Assembly: GCA_958423535.1 (NCBI GenBank)
Contig: CATZRJ010000002.1
Coordinates: 32,921-96,920 of the forward strand
Length of the DNA stretch: 64,000 bases
DNA from: an uncultured Collinsella sp.
GTDB lineage: Bacteria; Actinomycetota; Coriobacteriia; Coriobacteriales; Coriobacteriaceae
Direction: 5' to 3'
In this document: piece by piece, positions 45,339-53,794 of the stretch
Numbering within the stretch: position 1 is the stretch's first letter
How the letters are laid out: the number at the start of each line of letters is the position of its first letter
Notes under the pieces: model-generated
The model's database searches: none
Told to the model about the DNA's origin: nothing
The model's input: the letters and a program-made list of their open reading frames with translations, nothing else
Translations under genes and position numbers: made by a program

Positions 45339-46253
45339 ATGGGTACGGTGAGAAACGCACGCGTCAACCAAGGCGGCCCCAAGTGCGCCGGCATCGTCGG
45401 CTTGGGCCTGATCGGCGGCAGCTTTGCCCGCGGCTATGCGCAGGCGGGCGTCCGCGTGCTTGCCTGGGACCCCGACGATGACGTAATGACGGCCGCTAGC
45501 ATGGGTACCGTCGCCGCCGAGCTCAACGACGAGACGCTCGGCGAGTGCGACATCATCGTCCTTGCCTGTTATCCCGAGGCATGCATCGAGTGGCTCGAGG
45601 CGCATGCCCAGGCGCTCGCCGACGCTACCGACACCGAAGCCATCATGGGCCCCGTGGTGATCGACACCGTGGGTGTGAAGGGCATTGTGTGCGAGCGTGC
45701 CTTTGAGCTCGCACGAGAGCACGGCTTTTACTTTGTGGGCGCACACCCCATGGCGGGTACCCAGTTCTCGGGCTACGCGCACTCCCGCGCCGACCTGTTC
45801 CAGGGCGCCCCGCTCGTGCTCGTTCCGCCCGCTGTAGACGATGCCCTTAAGCTGGAGCTCTTGGGCCAGGTGCGCGAGATGGTGCGTCCCTTGGAGTTTG
45901 GCAAGTTCAGCGTGACCACCGCCGCAGAGCACGACCGCGTGATCGCTTTTACGAGCCAGCTCGCGCACGTGGTGTCCAACGCCTACGTAAAGAGCCCCAC
46001 CGCCCAGGTCCACCACGGCTTTTCGGCCGGCAGCTACCGCGACCTCACCCGCGTGGCGCACCTCAATCCGCAGATGTGGTCCGAGCTCATGATCGACGAC
46101 GCCGACGCGCTTGCCTTCGAGATCGACCATCTGATCGATTCGCTCGGCGCCTACAGCCGTGCACTCAAGGATCGCGACCAGCGCTATCTGGAGAATCTCC
46201 TAGCCGAGGGCGATCGCATCAAGCGCGCACTCGACGACGAGAGCGCCCACTAG
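45339..46253 (+). CDS. tyrA: Prephenate dehydrogenase
   Basis: Oxidatively decarboxylates prephenate to 4-hydroxyphenylpyruvate for tyrosine. The 304-residue protein has the Rossmann GLGLIGGS at residues 21-28, VIDTVGVKG, the family motif FVGAHPMAGTQFSGY near residue 130, and the helical dimerisation domain with HDRVIAFTSQLAHVVS. No ACT or chorismate mutase domain is fused. Arogenate versus prephenate specificity cannot be told. Three bases after the DAHP synthase stop. Confidence 0.93.
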   Translation: MGTVRNARVNQGGPKCAGIVGLGLIGGSFARGYAQAGVRVLAWDPDDDVMTAASMGTVAAELNDETLGECDIIVLACYPEACIEWLEAHAQALADATDTEAIMGPVVIDTVGVKGIVCERAFELAREHGFYFVGAHPMAGTQFSGYAHSRADLFQGAPLVLVPPAVDDALKLELLGQVREMVRPLEFGKFSVTTAAEHDRVIAFTSQLAHVVSNAYVKSPTAQVHHGFSAGSYRDLTRVAHLNPQMWSELMIDDADALAFEIDHLIDSLGAYSRALKDRDQRYLENLLAEGDRIKRALDDESAH

Positions 46254-46289
46254 ACCACCTATCACGCCAGGTCGAAAGGACCATAGCTT

Positions 46290-47396
46290 ATGGCGATTAC
46301 CATCGATATCGACACCGCACGCCCCTACCAGGTACACGTGGGCACCTTTTTGCTGGAGCAGGCAGGGCCGCTCGTTCGCGCCACCGCTGGCGGATCACGC
46401 GCCGTCATTGTGACAGACACCAACGTGGGTCCGCTCTACCAGATGCCCGTCAAGCAGAGCCTGGAGGCGTCAGGCTATGAGGTAAGCATTTGCACCTTCG
46501 AGGCCGGCGAGGCACACAAGCGCGCCGAGACCTACGTTACCATTCTTGAGTTTGTTGCTGAGCATGAGCTTTCGCGCTCCGACGTGATCGTGGCGCTCGG
46601 CGGCGGCGTCGTGGGCGACGTAGCCGGCTTTGTGGCCGCCACCTACATGCGCGGCTGCAAGTTTGTGCAGATCCCAACGAGCCTGCTCGCCATGGTGGAC
46701 TCGTCGGTGGGCGGCAAGACGGCCATCGACCTGGCCGCCGGCAAAAATCTCGCCGGAGCCTTTTGGCAGCCGAGCGTGGTTATCGCCGACGTGGGATGCC
46801 TTGCCACCCTCAAGCCCGAGCAGTTCGCCGACGGCTGCGGCGAGGTCGTCAAGCACGCCGTGGTCGCCGACCCCGAGCTCTTCGCCGAGCTGGAGAAGAC
46901 CCCGCTAACGCTGGAGCTGCTTAACCAGGACGTGGCCCGCGTGGCGCTCATCATCGCCCGCAATATCGACATCAAGCGCGCCGTGGTCGTTGCCGACGAG
47001 CGCGAGACCAACCAGCGCAAGCTCCTCAACTTTGGACACAGCGCCGGACATGCCGTCGAGGCCTGCGAGCACTTTGAGCTGGGGCACGGCAACTGCGTGT
47101 CGATCGGCATGGGCATCATCACGCGCGCCGCGGCCTTGCACGGCATTTGCGATGCCGAGCTGCCCGGTCGCATCGAGGAGCTCTGCGCGCGCCACGGTCT
47201 CAAGACCCGCTGCGAGCTCTCGGCCGACGCCGTCTTTGCCGAGGCGCTCCACGACAAAAAACGCGCCGGTGACACTATCGACCTGGTGATTCCGCACGGC
47301 ATTGGCCGCTGCAGCATCGACCGCACGCCGCTTTCCACCTTCCATGATTTAATTGCCGAGGGCCTCGGCCAGAAGGGAGACGCATCCGCATGCTAG
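46290..47396 (+). CDS. aroB: 3-dehydroquinate synthase
   Basis: Cyclises DAHP to 3-dehydroquinate using NAD and zinc. The 368-residue protein has VALGGGVVGDVAGFVAATYMRG near residue 105, the PTSLLAMVDSSVGGKTAID motif, GCGEVVKHAV with a zinc-ligand Glu, and the metal His sequence LNFGHSAGHAVE with a second His in ELGHGNCVSIGM. RBS GAAAGGA is upstream. Its stop overlaps the aroA start by seven bases (ATGCTAG). Confidence 0.96.
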   Translation: MAITIDIDTARPYQVHVGTFLLEQAGPLVRATAGGSRAVIVTDTNVGPLYQMPVKQSLEASGYEVSICTFEAGEAHKRAETYVTILEFVAEHELSRSDVIVALGGGVVGDVAGFVAATYMRGCKFVQIPTSLLAMVDSSVGGKTAIDLAAGKNLAGAFWQPSVVIADVGCLATLKPEQFADGCGEVVKHAVVADPELFAELEKTPLTLELLNQDVARVALIIARNIDIKRAVVVADERETNQRKLLNFGHSAGHAVEACEHFELGHGNCVSIGMGIITRAAALHGICDAELPGRIEELCARHGLKTRCELSADAVFAEALHDKKRAGDTIDLVIPHGIGRCSIDRTPLSTFHDLIAEGLGQKGDASAC

Positions 47397-48709
47397 CCCG
47401 CATCACCCCCTCCCCGCTCAAGGGCACCGTTCCCGCCATCGCATCCAAGTCGATGGCGCACCGCTTGATTATCTGCGCCGCACTCGCCAACGGCGAGACG
47501 CACGTCACTTGCAACACCACCTGCGCCGATATCGAAGCCACGGTGCGCTGCCTCACGGCGCTGGGCGCCCGCATCGAGACCGTCGAGGACGGCTTCCAGG
47601 TCCATCCCACCATGAAGAGTATTGAGTTTGGCCTGCTCAAGGCACTTGCGGGCGGCACGTTCGACTGCGGCGAGAGCGGCTCCACGCTCCGCTTTATGCT
47701 TCCCGTGGCCTGCGCGCTGGGAGCAGAGGCCACCTTTGTGGGCCAGGGCCGCCTAGGCGCACGCCCCCTCTCCCCGCTCTCCGACGAGATCATTGCCGCC
47801 GGCTGCGACCTGCAGGGCCTGGGCGGCTTTCCGCTCAAGACAAGCGGCCGCATGCGCCCGGGCACCTTTATCCTGCCGGGCAATGTGAGCTCGCAGTACA
47901 TCTCCGGCTTGCTGCTGGCAGCCCCGCTTTTGGCCCAGCCCTCTTGCGTGCAGGTAACCGGCCTTATCGAGAGCCGCCCCTATATCAACCTGACCATCCA
48001 GGCCATGAAGGCCTTCGGCGTCGAGGTCAACGTCGAGCGTATCCCCGCCAAGGACGGCCAGCCCGAGATCACGAACTTCCGCGTGAACAGCGGCTCGTAC
48101 CGCACTCCAGGCAACGTTGCTGTCGAGGGCGACTGGTCCAACGCCGCCTTTTGGCTGTGTGCCGGCGCCATCGGCTCCGACCCCATCACTGTCGAGGGCG
48201 TGTCGCTCAGCTCCGCGCAGGGTGATCGCAACGTGCTTGCCGCGCTCTCGCGCTTTGGCGCCCGCATCGTGCGCTCCACCAACGCCGCCACCGTGCAGTC
48301 CGACAAGCTCGCCGGCTTTGAGATGAGCGCGCACGACATTCCCGACCTGGTGCCCGTTATCTCTGCCGTGGCATCGTTGGCGCAAGGCCGCACGTTCATC
48401 CGCGATTGCGCCCGCCTGCGCATCAAGGAATCCGACCGCCTGGCCACCACCACCCGTGAGCTCACCGCGCTGGGCGCACAGGTGCGCATAGCCGGTGACG
48501 ACCTCATCATCAAGGGTGTCGATGCCTTTACCGGCGGCGAGGTCGATTCGCACAACGACCACCGCATCGCCATGATGGCCGCCATCGCCGCGAGCCGTGC
48601 CACCGGCGAGGTCGTGATCCACGGCGCCGAGGCCGTCAATAAGTCCTATCCCGATTTCTTCGACCACTACCGCCTGCTGGGCGGCAAGGTCACGCTCGAG
48701 GAGGAATAG
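47390..48709 (+). CDS. aroA: 3-phosphoshikimate 1-carboxyvinyltransferase (EPSP synthase)
   Basis: Transfers the enolpyruvyl group of PEP to shikimate 3-phosphate. The 439-residue protein has KSMAHRLIICAAL near residue 17, GESGSTLRFMLPVA in place of the LGNAGTA-type motif (so this is a divergent class), SSQYISGLLLAAP, and RIKESDRLATT with the C-terminal DHRIAMMAAIA. The Gly-Glu-Ser-Gly-Ser active-site variant may affect sensitivity to PEP-competing inhibitors, but the class cannot be proved by reading. Confidence 0.95.
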   Translation: MLARITPSPLKGTVPAIASKSMAHRLIICAALANGETHVTCNTTCADIEATVRCLTALGARIETVEDGFQVHPTMKSIEFGLLKALAGGTFDCGESGSTLRFMLPVACALGAEATFVGQGRLGARPLSPLSDEIIAAGCDLQGLGGFPLKTSGRMRPGTFILPGNVSSQYISGLLLAAPLLAQPSCVQVTGLIESRPYINLTIQAMKAFGVEVNVERIPAKDGQPEITNFRVNSGSYRTPGNVAVEGDWSNAAFWLCAGAIGSDPITVEGVSLSSAQGDRNVLAALSRFGARIVRSTNAATVQSDKLAGFEMSAHDIPDLVPVISAVASLAQGRTFIRDCARLRIKESDRLATTTRELTALGAQVRIAGDDLIIKGVDAFTGGEVDSHNDHRIAMMAAIAASRATGEVVIHGAEAVNKSYPDFFDHYRLLGGKVTLEEE

Positions 48710-48710
48710 C

Positions 48711-49808
48711 ATGTCCTCGACCTTTGGCAACGTTTTGCATCTGAGCATTTTCGGCCAGTCGCACTCCCCTGCTATCGGCTGCTCACTCGACGGCATTCCT
48801 GCCGGTATCGCCATTGACCAGGAGCAGCTGCAGGCCTTTTTGGACCGTCGCGCCCCCGGTCGCAACGAGACCGCGACCAAGCGCCGCGAGGCCGACGCCG
48901 CGCATATCATTGCCGGTGTGGTCGATGGGCACACCACCGGCGCACCCATCGCCGCGATTATCGAGAACACCAACACGCGCTCCAAGGACTATTCCGAGCT
49001 GCGCCGCAAGCCCCGCCCCGGGCACGCAGACTTTCCGGCGCGCGTGAAGTACCACAACATGCACGACGTCGCCGGCGGCGGACACTTCTCCGGTCGTCTG
49101 ACGGCCCCCCTATGCATTGCCGGCGGCATCGCACTACAGGCGCTCGAGGCCCGTGGCATCAAGGTCATGGCGCACGTCGCGCAGATTGGCGGCATCTCGG
49201 ACCTACCCATGGACGACATGGTCTATCGCGAGGCCGACCGCAAGGCGACCCTTAAAAACGACCTGCCCTGCATTGACGCCGCCGCTGCCGGTCGCATGCG
49301 CGAGGAAATTCTGGCCGCGCGCGACGAACTCGACAGCATCGGCGGCATCGTGGAGTGCGGCATCTACGGGCTTCCCGCGGGCATCGGTGACCCCATGTTC
49401 GACGGTATCGAGAACCGCATCGCACAGATCGCATTTGGCATTCCCGCCGTAAAGGGCGTGGAGTTTGGCATGGGCTTTGCCGTTGCCGCCATGCGCGGCA
49501 GCGAGAACAACGATCCGTACCGCGTTGATGCCGAGACCGGCGAGATTGCGGTCGAGTCCAACAACGCCGGCGGCATCTTGGGCGGCATTTCAACGGGTGC
49601 ACCCGTCATGTGGCGGATGGCCGTAAAGCCGACGCCCTCCATCGGCCGCGAGCAGCAGACCGTAGACATGGACGCCATGGAAAACGCCGAGCTCTCGGTC
49701 CACGGCCGTCACGATCCCTGCATCGTCCCGCGCGCCGTCCCTGTTGCCGAAGCAGCCGCCGCCCTCGCGATTTGGGACGCCCTCCTCGAGGACGCCGCCC
49801 AGCTCTAA
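48711..49808 (+). CDS. aroC: Chorismate synthase
   Basis: Makes chorismate from EPSP with reduced FMN. The 365-residue protein begins MSSTFGNVLHLSIFGQSHSPAIG. It has RRAPGRNETATKRREAD-like sequence, the GHADFPARVKYHNMHDVAGGGHFSGR region, spanning about residues 103-128, and the C-terminal HDPCIVPRAVPVAEA. RBS GAGGAGGA lies in the aroA 3' end. Confidence 0.97.
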   Translation: MSSTFGNVLHLSIFGQSHSPAIGCSLDGIPAGIAIDQEQLQAFLDRRAPGRNETATKRREADAAHIIAGVVDGHTTGAPIAAIIENTNTRSKDYSELRRKPRPGHADFPARVKYHNMHDVAGGGHFSGRLTAPLCIAGGIALQALEARGIKVMAHVAQIGGISDLPMDDMVYREADRKATLKNDLPCIDAAAAGRMREEILAARDELDSIGGIVECGIYGLPAGIGDPMFDGIENRIAQIAFGIPAVKGVEFGMGFAVAAMRGSENNDPYRVDAETGEIAVESNNAGGILGGISTGAPVMWRMAVKPTPSIGREQQTVDMDAMENAELSVHGRHDPCIVPRAVPVAEAAAALAIWDALLEDAAQL

Positions 49809-49861
49809 CCCGACTCACCTGGGTTGCCTGTCAACTCAGCCGTTACGTGAAAGGGGCCTCC

Positions 49862-51007
49862 ATGGACCTTGCCGATATTCGCCAGGCCATCGATGGCATC
49901 GACACCACCCTGCTCAACAGCTTTGTCGAGCGCATGGACATTGCCACCGAAGTCGCCAAATCCAAGATCGAGATGGGCAAGGCCGTCTTTGACCCCGCCC
50001 GCGAGCGCTCCAAACTCAACAACCTCGCCAGCCGCGCACCCGAGCGCTACGAGGCCCAGACCATCGCCCTGTTCCGCCTCCTCATGAGCATGAGCAAGGC
50101 CGAGCAGCAGCGTTACATCAACGAGCTCAAGGGCATCACGGTGTCGCAAAAGGCCCATGCCACGGCCGCAGCCTTTGACACGCCCTTCCCCCAGACGGCC
50201 ACCGTCGCCTGCCAGGGCGTTGAGGGCGCCTACAGTCAGATCGCCGCGTGCAAGCTCTTCGACGTGCCGGATATTGCGTTCTTTGAGACCTTTGAGGGCG
50301 TTATGCGCGCCGTACGCGACGGCTTTTGCGAGTTTGGCGTGCTGCCCATCGAAAACTCAACTGCCGGATCGGTCAACGCCGTCTACGACCTGCTCGCCCA
50401 GTTCGACTTCCATATCGTGCGTTCGCTGCGCCTCAAGGTCGATCACAACCTGCTCGTCAAGCCCGGCACTAAGCTCGCCGACGTGCGCGAGGTCTACAGC
50501 CATGGCCAGGCCATTGCCCAGTGCGCCGGCTTTATCGAGGGCCATGGCCTGCATGCCACCAAGTACCCCAACACCGCCATGTCGGCCGAGATGGTCGCCC
50601 ATTCCGACCGCTCCGACGTCGCCGCCATCGCCTCGCGCAGCTGTGCGGCACTCTACGGCCTGGAGGTGCTGGAGCTCAATATCCAGGACTCGGACAACAA
50701 CTACACGCGCTTTGTCGTCATCAGCCGCGAGCCGCGCGTCTACCCCGGCGCCAACCGTACCTCGCTCATGATCACCACGGCCAACGAGCCGGGCGCCCTC
50801 TACCGCGTGCTCGAGCGATTCTATGCGCTCAACATCAACCTCATCAAGCTCGAGAGCCGCCCCATCCCCGGGCATGACTTTGAGTTTATGTTCTACTTTG
50901 ACCTGGACTGCCCCTTTGGCAGCAAGGCCCTCGACGACCTGCTCGATTCCATCGACGACGTGTGCGAGAACTTCACCTACTTTGGCAGCTACACGGAGGT
51001 ACTCTAG
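49862..51007 (+). CDS. pheA: Bifunctional chorismate mutase / prephenate dehydratase
   Basis: Converts chorismate to prephenate and then to phenylpyruvate for phenylalanine. The 381-residue protein has a chorismate mutase domain (residues 1-95; DIRQAIDGIDTTLLNSFVERM, VAKSKIEMGKAVFDPARE). The dehydratase domain (from about 110) has GVEGAYSQIAA, LPIENSTAGSV and NNYTRFVVI. A C-terminal ACT domain (TSLMITTANEPGALYRVLERF, spanning about 298-320, then ESRPIPG) senses phenylalanine. ATG 49862 has AAAGGGG upstream; the open frame before it overlaps aroC and is not coding. Confidence 0.95.
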   Translation: MDLADIRQAIDGIDTTLLNSFVERMDIATEVAKSKIEMGKAVFDPARERSKLNNLASRAPERYEAQTIALFRLLMSMSKAEQQRYINELKGITVSQKAHATAAAFDTPFPQTATVACQGVEGAYSQIAACKLFDVPDIAFFETFEGVMRAVRDGFCEFGVLPIENSTAGSVNAVYDLLAQFDFHIVRSLRLKVDHNLLVKPGTKLADVREVYSHGQAIAQCAGFIEGHGLHATKYPNTAMSAEMVAHSDRSDVAAIASRSCAALYGLEVLELNIQDSDNNYTRFVVISREPRVYPGANRTSLMITTANEPGALYRVLERFYALNINLIKLESRPIPGHDFEFMFYFDLDCPFGSKALDDLLDSIDDVCENFTYFGSYTEVL

Positions 51008-52258
51008 ATGATCGATTCCGCTGCAACCCGTCCCTACGGCGTGCTGGGCCGCGTGCTGGGCCACAGCTACACCCCGACCATCTACAGGGAGCTGGCGGGG
51101 CTTGAGTACGTGCGTTTTGAGCGCGAGCCCGAGGATCTTGAGGCCTTTATGACGGGCGACGAATGGGAGGGCACCAACGTGACCATCCCCTACAAGCGCG
51201 CCGTCATGGAATACCTGGACGAGCTGAGTCCGCTGGCCGAGCGCATGGGCAACGTCAACACCATCACGCGCCTGCCTGACGGTCGCCTGCGCGGCGACAA
51301 CACCGACTACTTTGGTTTTCAGTGTCTGGTCGAGGAGTTGGGCGTAGAGGTTGCCGATAAGAAGGTCCTCGTGCTCGGCGCCACCGGCGGCGCAGGCACC
51401 ACGGCCAGCATGGTGCTCGATGACCTAGGCGCCATCGTCGTACCCGTGGGTCGCACGAGCGAGGTCAACTACGATAACATCGCGCAGCAATCCGATGCCG
51501 CGCTGCTCGTCAACTGCACGCCTGCCGGCATGTTCCCCCACTGCCCCGACGCCCCTTGCACGCTCGAAGGACTTGACGCGCTCGAGGGCGTCATCGACAT
51601 TGTCTACAACCCCGCCCGCACGGGCCTGATGCTCGAGGCCGAGCGCCGCGGCATCCCCTGCATCGGCGGCCTGCCGATGCTCGTTGCCCAGGCCGCACAG
51701 GCCGTCGAGCGCTACACCGGCCAGGTTACCCCGCGCGAGCGCATCCTGGACGTAACGGAGCGCCTGTCCCGCCGCGAGCAGAACATCGCCTTGATCGGTA
51801 TGCCGGGTTCGGGCAAGACCCGCGTAGGCGAGCAGATCGCCCAGCTCACGGGTCGCGAGCACATCGATTTGGACCGCGCGCTTGAGGAGCGCCTGGGTAT
51901 GCCCTGTGCCGACTATATCGTCGAGCGCGGCGAGGCGACCTTCCGCGAGCAGGAGACGTCGGCGTTGGCCGACATCTCCAAGCGCAGCGGCCTGGTGCTT
52001 TCCACGGGTGGCGGCGTGGTCACGCGCGACGAGAACTACCCGCTGCTGCACCAGAACAGCCAGATCGTGATGCTCAACCGCAAGCTTGACGAACTCGCCC
52101 ACAAGGGACGCCCCATCACTGCCCGCGATGGTATCGATAAACTCGCCGAGCAGCGCATGCCGCGCTACCGTGCCTGGGCCGACTACATCATCGACTCACG
52201 GGACTGCGCCGCCAACACCGCCCGCGCCGTCCTCGACACCCTCCCACCCGCTCTCTAA
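51008..52258 (+). CDS. Fused shikimate dehydrogenase - shikimate kinase
   Basis: One 416-residue chain for two consecutive steps. Residues 1-245 are AroE-like: GRVLGHSYTP (substrate Ser), NVTIPYK with catalytic Lys63, DNTD with Asp100, the NADP loop LGATGGAG at 124-130, and GLPMLVAQAA. After a short linker, residues 258-416 are AroK-like: GMPGSGKT at 264-271, DLDRALEERLG, FREQE, and STGGGVV. There is no internal stop, frameshift or second start. ATG 51008 immediately follows the pheA stop. Confidence 0.94.
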   Translation: MIDSAATRPYGVLGRVLGHSYTPTIYRELAGLEYVRFEREPEDLEAFMTGDEWEGTNVTIPYKRAVMEYLDELSPLAERMGNVNTITRLPDGRLRGDNTDYFGFQCLVEELGVEVADKKVLVLGATGGAGTTASMVLDDLGAIVVPVGRTSEVNYDNIAQQSDAALLVNCTPAGMFPHCPDAPCTLEGLDALEGVIDIVYNPARTGLMLEAERRGIPCIGGLPMLVAQAAQAVERYTGQVTPRERILDVTERLSRREQNIALIGMPGSGKTRVGEQIAQLTGREHIDLDRALEERLGMPCADYIVERGEATFREQETSALADISKRSGLVLSTGGGVVTRDENYPLLHQNSQIVMLNRKLDELAHKGRPITARDGIDKLAEQRMPRYRAWADYIIDSRDCAANTARAVLDTLPPAL

Positions 52259-52259
52259 C

Positions 52260-52302
52260 AAAAACCACCACAAAGGGGACAGGCACCTTTGTGGTGGTTT
52301 TT
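52260..52302. terminator. Perfect 16-bp inverted repeat between the aroE-aroK fusion and aroQ
   Basis: AAAAACCACCACAAAG pairs exactly with CTTTGTGGTGGTTTTT around an 11-base loop. It has a T-run in both directions, so it can act as a bidirectional terminator. It starts two bases after the fusion-gene stop and ends 42 bases before aroQ, and it would limit read-through into aroQ. Confidence 0.88.
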
Positions 52303-52343
52303 CATTCCGCCTCACCGCCCGCTCAACCGCAAAGGAAGCAACC

Positions 52344-52781
52344 ATGAAAGCACTCGTCATCAACGGCCCCAACCTCAACATGCTCGGTATTCGCGAGCCG
52401 GGCATCTACGGCAGCGACAACTACGACCGCCTGGTCCAAATCTGCCAGGAGGCAGGAGCCGCGCAGGGTTTTGACGAGATCGAGGTCTTCCAGTCCAACC
52501 ACGAGGGCAGCATCGTCGACAAGATCCAGGAGGCTTACGGCAAGGTCGACGGCATCGTCATCAACCCGGCTGCCTACACGCACACCAGTGTGGCCATCCT
52601 GGACGCCCTCAAAGCCGTCGCCATCCCCGCCGTTGAGGTCCACATTAGCGCCGTCGAAACCCGCGAAGACTTCCGCCAGGTGAGCTACGCCCGTCTGGCC
52701 TGCTTCGCCACCATCACCGGCGAGGGTCTGCAGGGCTATGCTCACGCTCTGGAGCTGCTGAGGGAGCGTCTCGAAAAGTAA
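52344..52781 (+). CDS. aroQ: 3-dehydroquinate dehydratase, type II
   Basis: Dehydrates 3-dehydroquinate to 3-dehydroshikimate. The 145-residue protein matches the type II family: MKALVINGPNLNMLGIREP, the active-site Tyr in GIYG, FQSNHEGSIVDKIQEA, INPAAYTHTS, and VEVHISAVETREDFRQ. ATG 52344 has AAAGGA upstream; the frame open before it crosses the terminator. It completes the chain of steps from DAHP to chorismate in this operon. Confidence 0.95.
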   Translation: MKALVINGPNLNMLGIREPGIYGSDNYDRLVQICQEAGAAQGFDEIEVFQSNHEGSIVDKIQEAYGKVDGIVINPAAYTHTSVAILDALKAVAIPAVEVHISAVETREDFRQVSYARLACFATITGEGLQGYAHALELLRERLEK

Positions 52782-52842
52782 AATGTCAACCCCAACGAAC
52801 AGTAGCGGCTTGCTCGCGCTCGGCTCCAGCAGCATACAAAAC

Positions 52843-52875
52843 GAAAAAGCCCAGACCAACAAGCGGTCTGGGCTT
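52843..52875. terminator. Terminator shared by aroQ and tRNA-Arg(TCT)
   Basis: Perfect 11-bp stem AAGCCCAGACC/GGTCTGGGCTT with a 7-base loop. On the minus strand it is followed by TTTTTCG, so it primarily ends the tRNA; the plus-strand side has only TTAAT. Confidence 0.88.
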
Positions 52876-52884
52876 AATAAACGA

Positions 52885-52961
52885 TGGTGCTCCATGGCGG
52901 ATTCGAACCGTCGACCTTGGGATTAGAAGTCCCCTGCTCTATCCAACTGAGCTAATGGAGC
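52885..52961 (-). tRNA. tRNA-Arg (anticodon TCT)
   Basis: A 77-base cloverleaf on the minus strand, with CCA encoded. The acceptor stem GCTCCAT/ATGGAGC is perfect, the D arm is GCTC...GAGC, and anticodon loop CTTCTAA gives TCT (AGA codons). The T loop is GTTCGAAT. Two stem mismatches are visible: G-A at the top of the anticodon stem and A-C in the T stem. A TATAAT-like -10 lies about 47 bases upstream (53008-53013) with no good -35. Confidence 0.9.
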
Positions 52962-53015
52962 AAATAACAGCGCGCCCAAGCAAGCGCAAGCCTGTCAGGC
53001 GCAAGTAATTATAAC

Positions 53016-53783
53016 CTAGTTGAACTGCTCACGGTACGCCTTGCAGACCTTATCGACCGGGCCGTCCATGCGAAGGTCACCCTTCTCAATCCAAACGGCA
53101 CGCTGGCAGATGCGCTCAACCTGCTCCATGGAGTGCGAAACGAACAGAACTGTCACGTCGCCGCTCTGGATAAAGTGCTGGATGCGGGCCTCGCACTTCT
53201 GCTGGAAGAACACATCACCGACGGAAAGCGTCTCGTCAACGATCAGAATATCGGGCTCGGTAATCGTCGCGATTGCAAAGGCGATACGCGCCACCATGCC
53301 CGAGGAGAAGTTCTTAAGCGGCATATCGACAAAGTTCTGCAGCTCAGCGAACTCGATAATGCCGTCAAAGTTGGCGTCGATAAACTCCTTGGTATAGCCG
53401 AGCAGGGCGCCGTTTAGATAGATGTTCTCGCGAGCGGTCAGCTCGGGGTCAAAGCCGGCACCAAGCTCAATCAGCGGCGCAATGTTACCGTGCACCTTAA
53501 CGCTGCCCTCACTGGGCTCAAGCACACCGGCGATGATCTTGAGCATCGTAGACTTACCGGAACCATTAGTGCCAACCAGACCGACAACTTCGCCACGATG
53601 AATATCGAACGAGATATGCTTGAGCGCCCTAAACTCCTCAAAGAACAGCTCGTGCTTGGCAAGCTTGATGAAGTACTCCTTGAGGTTGGTCAGCGACTCG
53701 GACGCCATGTTAAAGATCATGGTGACGTCGTCGACCTCGACAGCCAGAGGCTGCTCGCTGTAATCAACAACAGATTCAGTCAT
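53016..53783 (-). CDS. ABC transporter ATP-binding protein of polysaccharide export (Wzt/TagH type)
   Basis: Powers export of a lipid-linked polysaccharide or teichoic-acid-like polymer. The 255-residue protein has the Wzt-type N-terminus (EVDDVTMIFNMASE), Walker A VGTNGSGKST near residue 70, the IELGAGFDPELTARENIYLNG stretch (over about 20 residues) typical of polysaccharide exporters, the FSSGMVARIAFAIAT signature and Walker B DILIVDE. It lacks the C-terminal carbohydrate-binding domain of some Wzt proteins. ATG 53783 has AGGAG seven bases upstream. Confidence 0.9.
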   Translation of the reverse strand: MTESVVDYSEQPLAVEVDDVTMIFNMASESLTNLKEYFIKLAKHELFFEEFRALKHISFDIHRGEVVGLVGTNGSGKSTMLKIIAGVLEPSEGSVKVHGNIAPLIELGAGFDPELTARENIYLNGALLGYTKEFIDANFDGIIEFAELQNFVDMPLKNFSSGMVARIAFAIATITEPDILIVDETLSVGDVFFQQKCEARIQHFIQSGDVTVLFVSHSMEQVERICQRAVWIEKGDLRMDGPVDKVCKAYREQFN

Positions 53784-53794
53784 CACAGCACTCC

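Noticed and set aside
44760..46130. A 456-codon minus-strand frame
   Set aside because: Antisense to DAHP synthase and tyrA; no ribosome-binding site and no recognisable motif.
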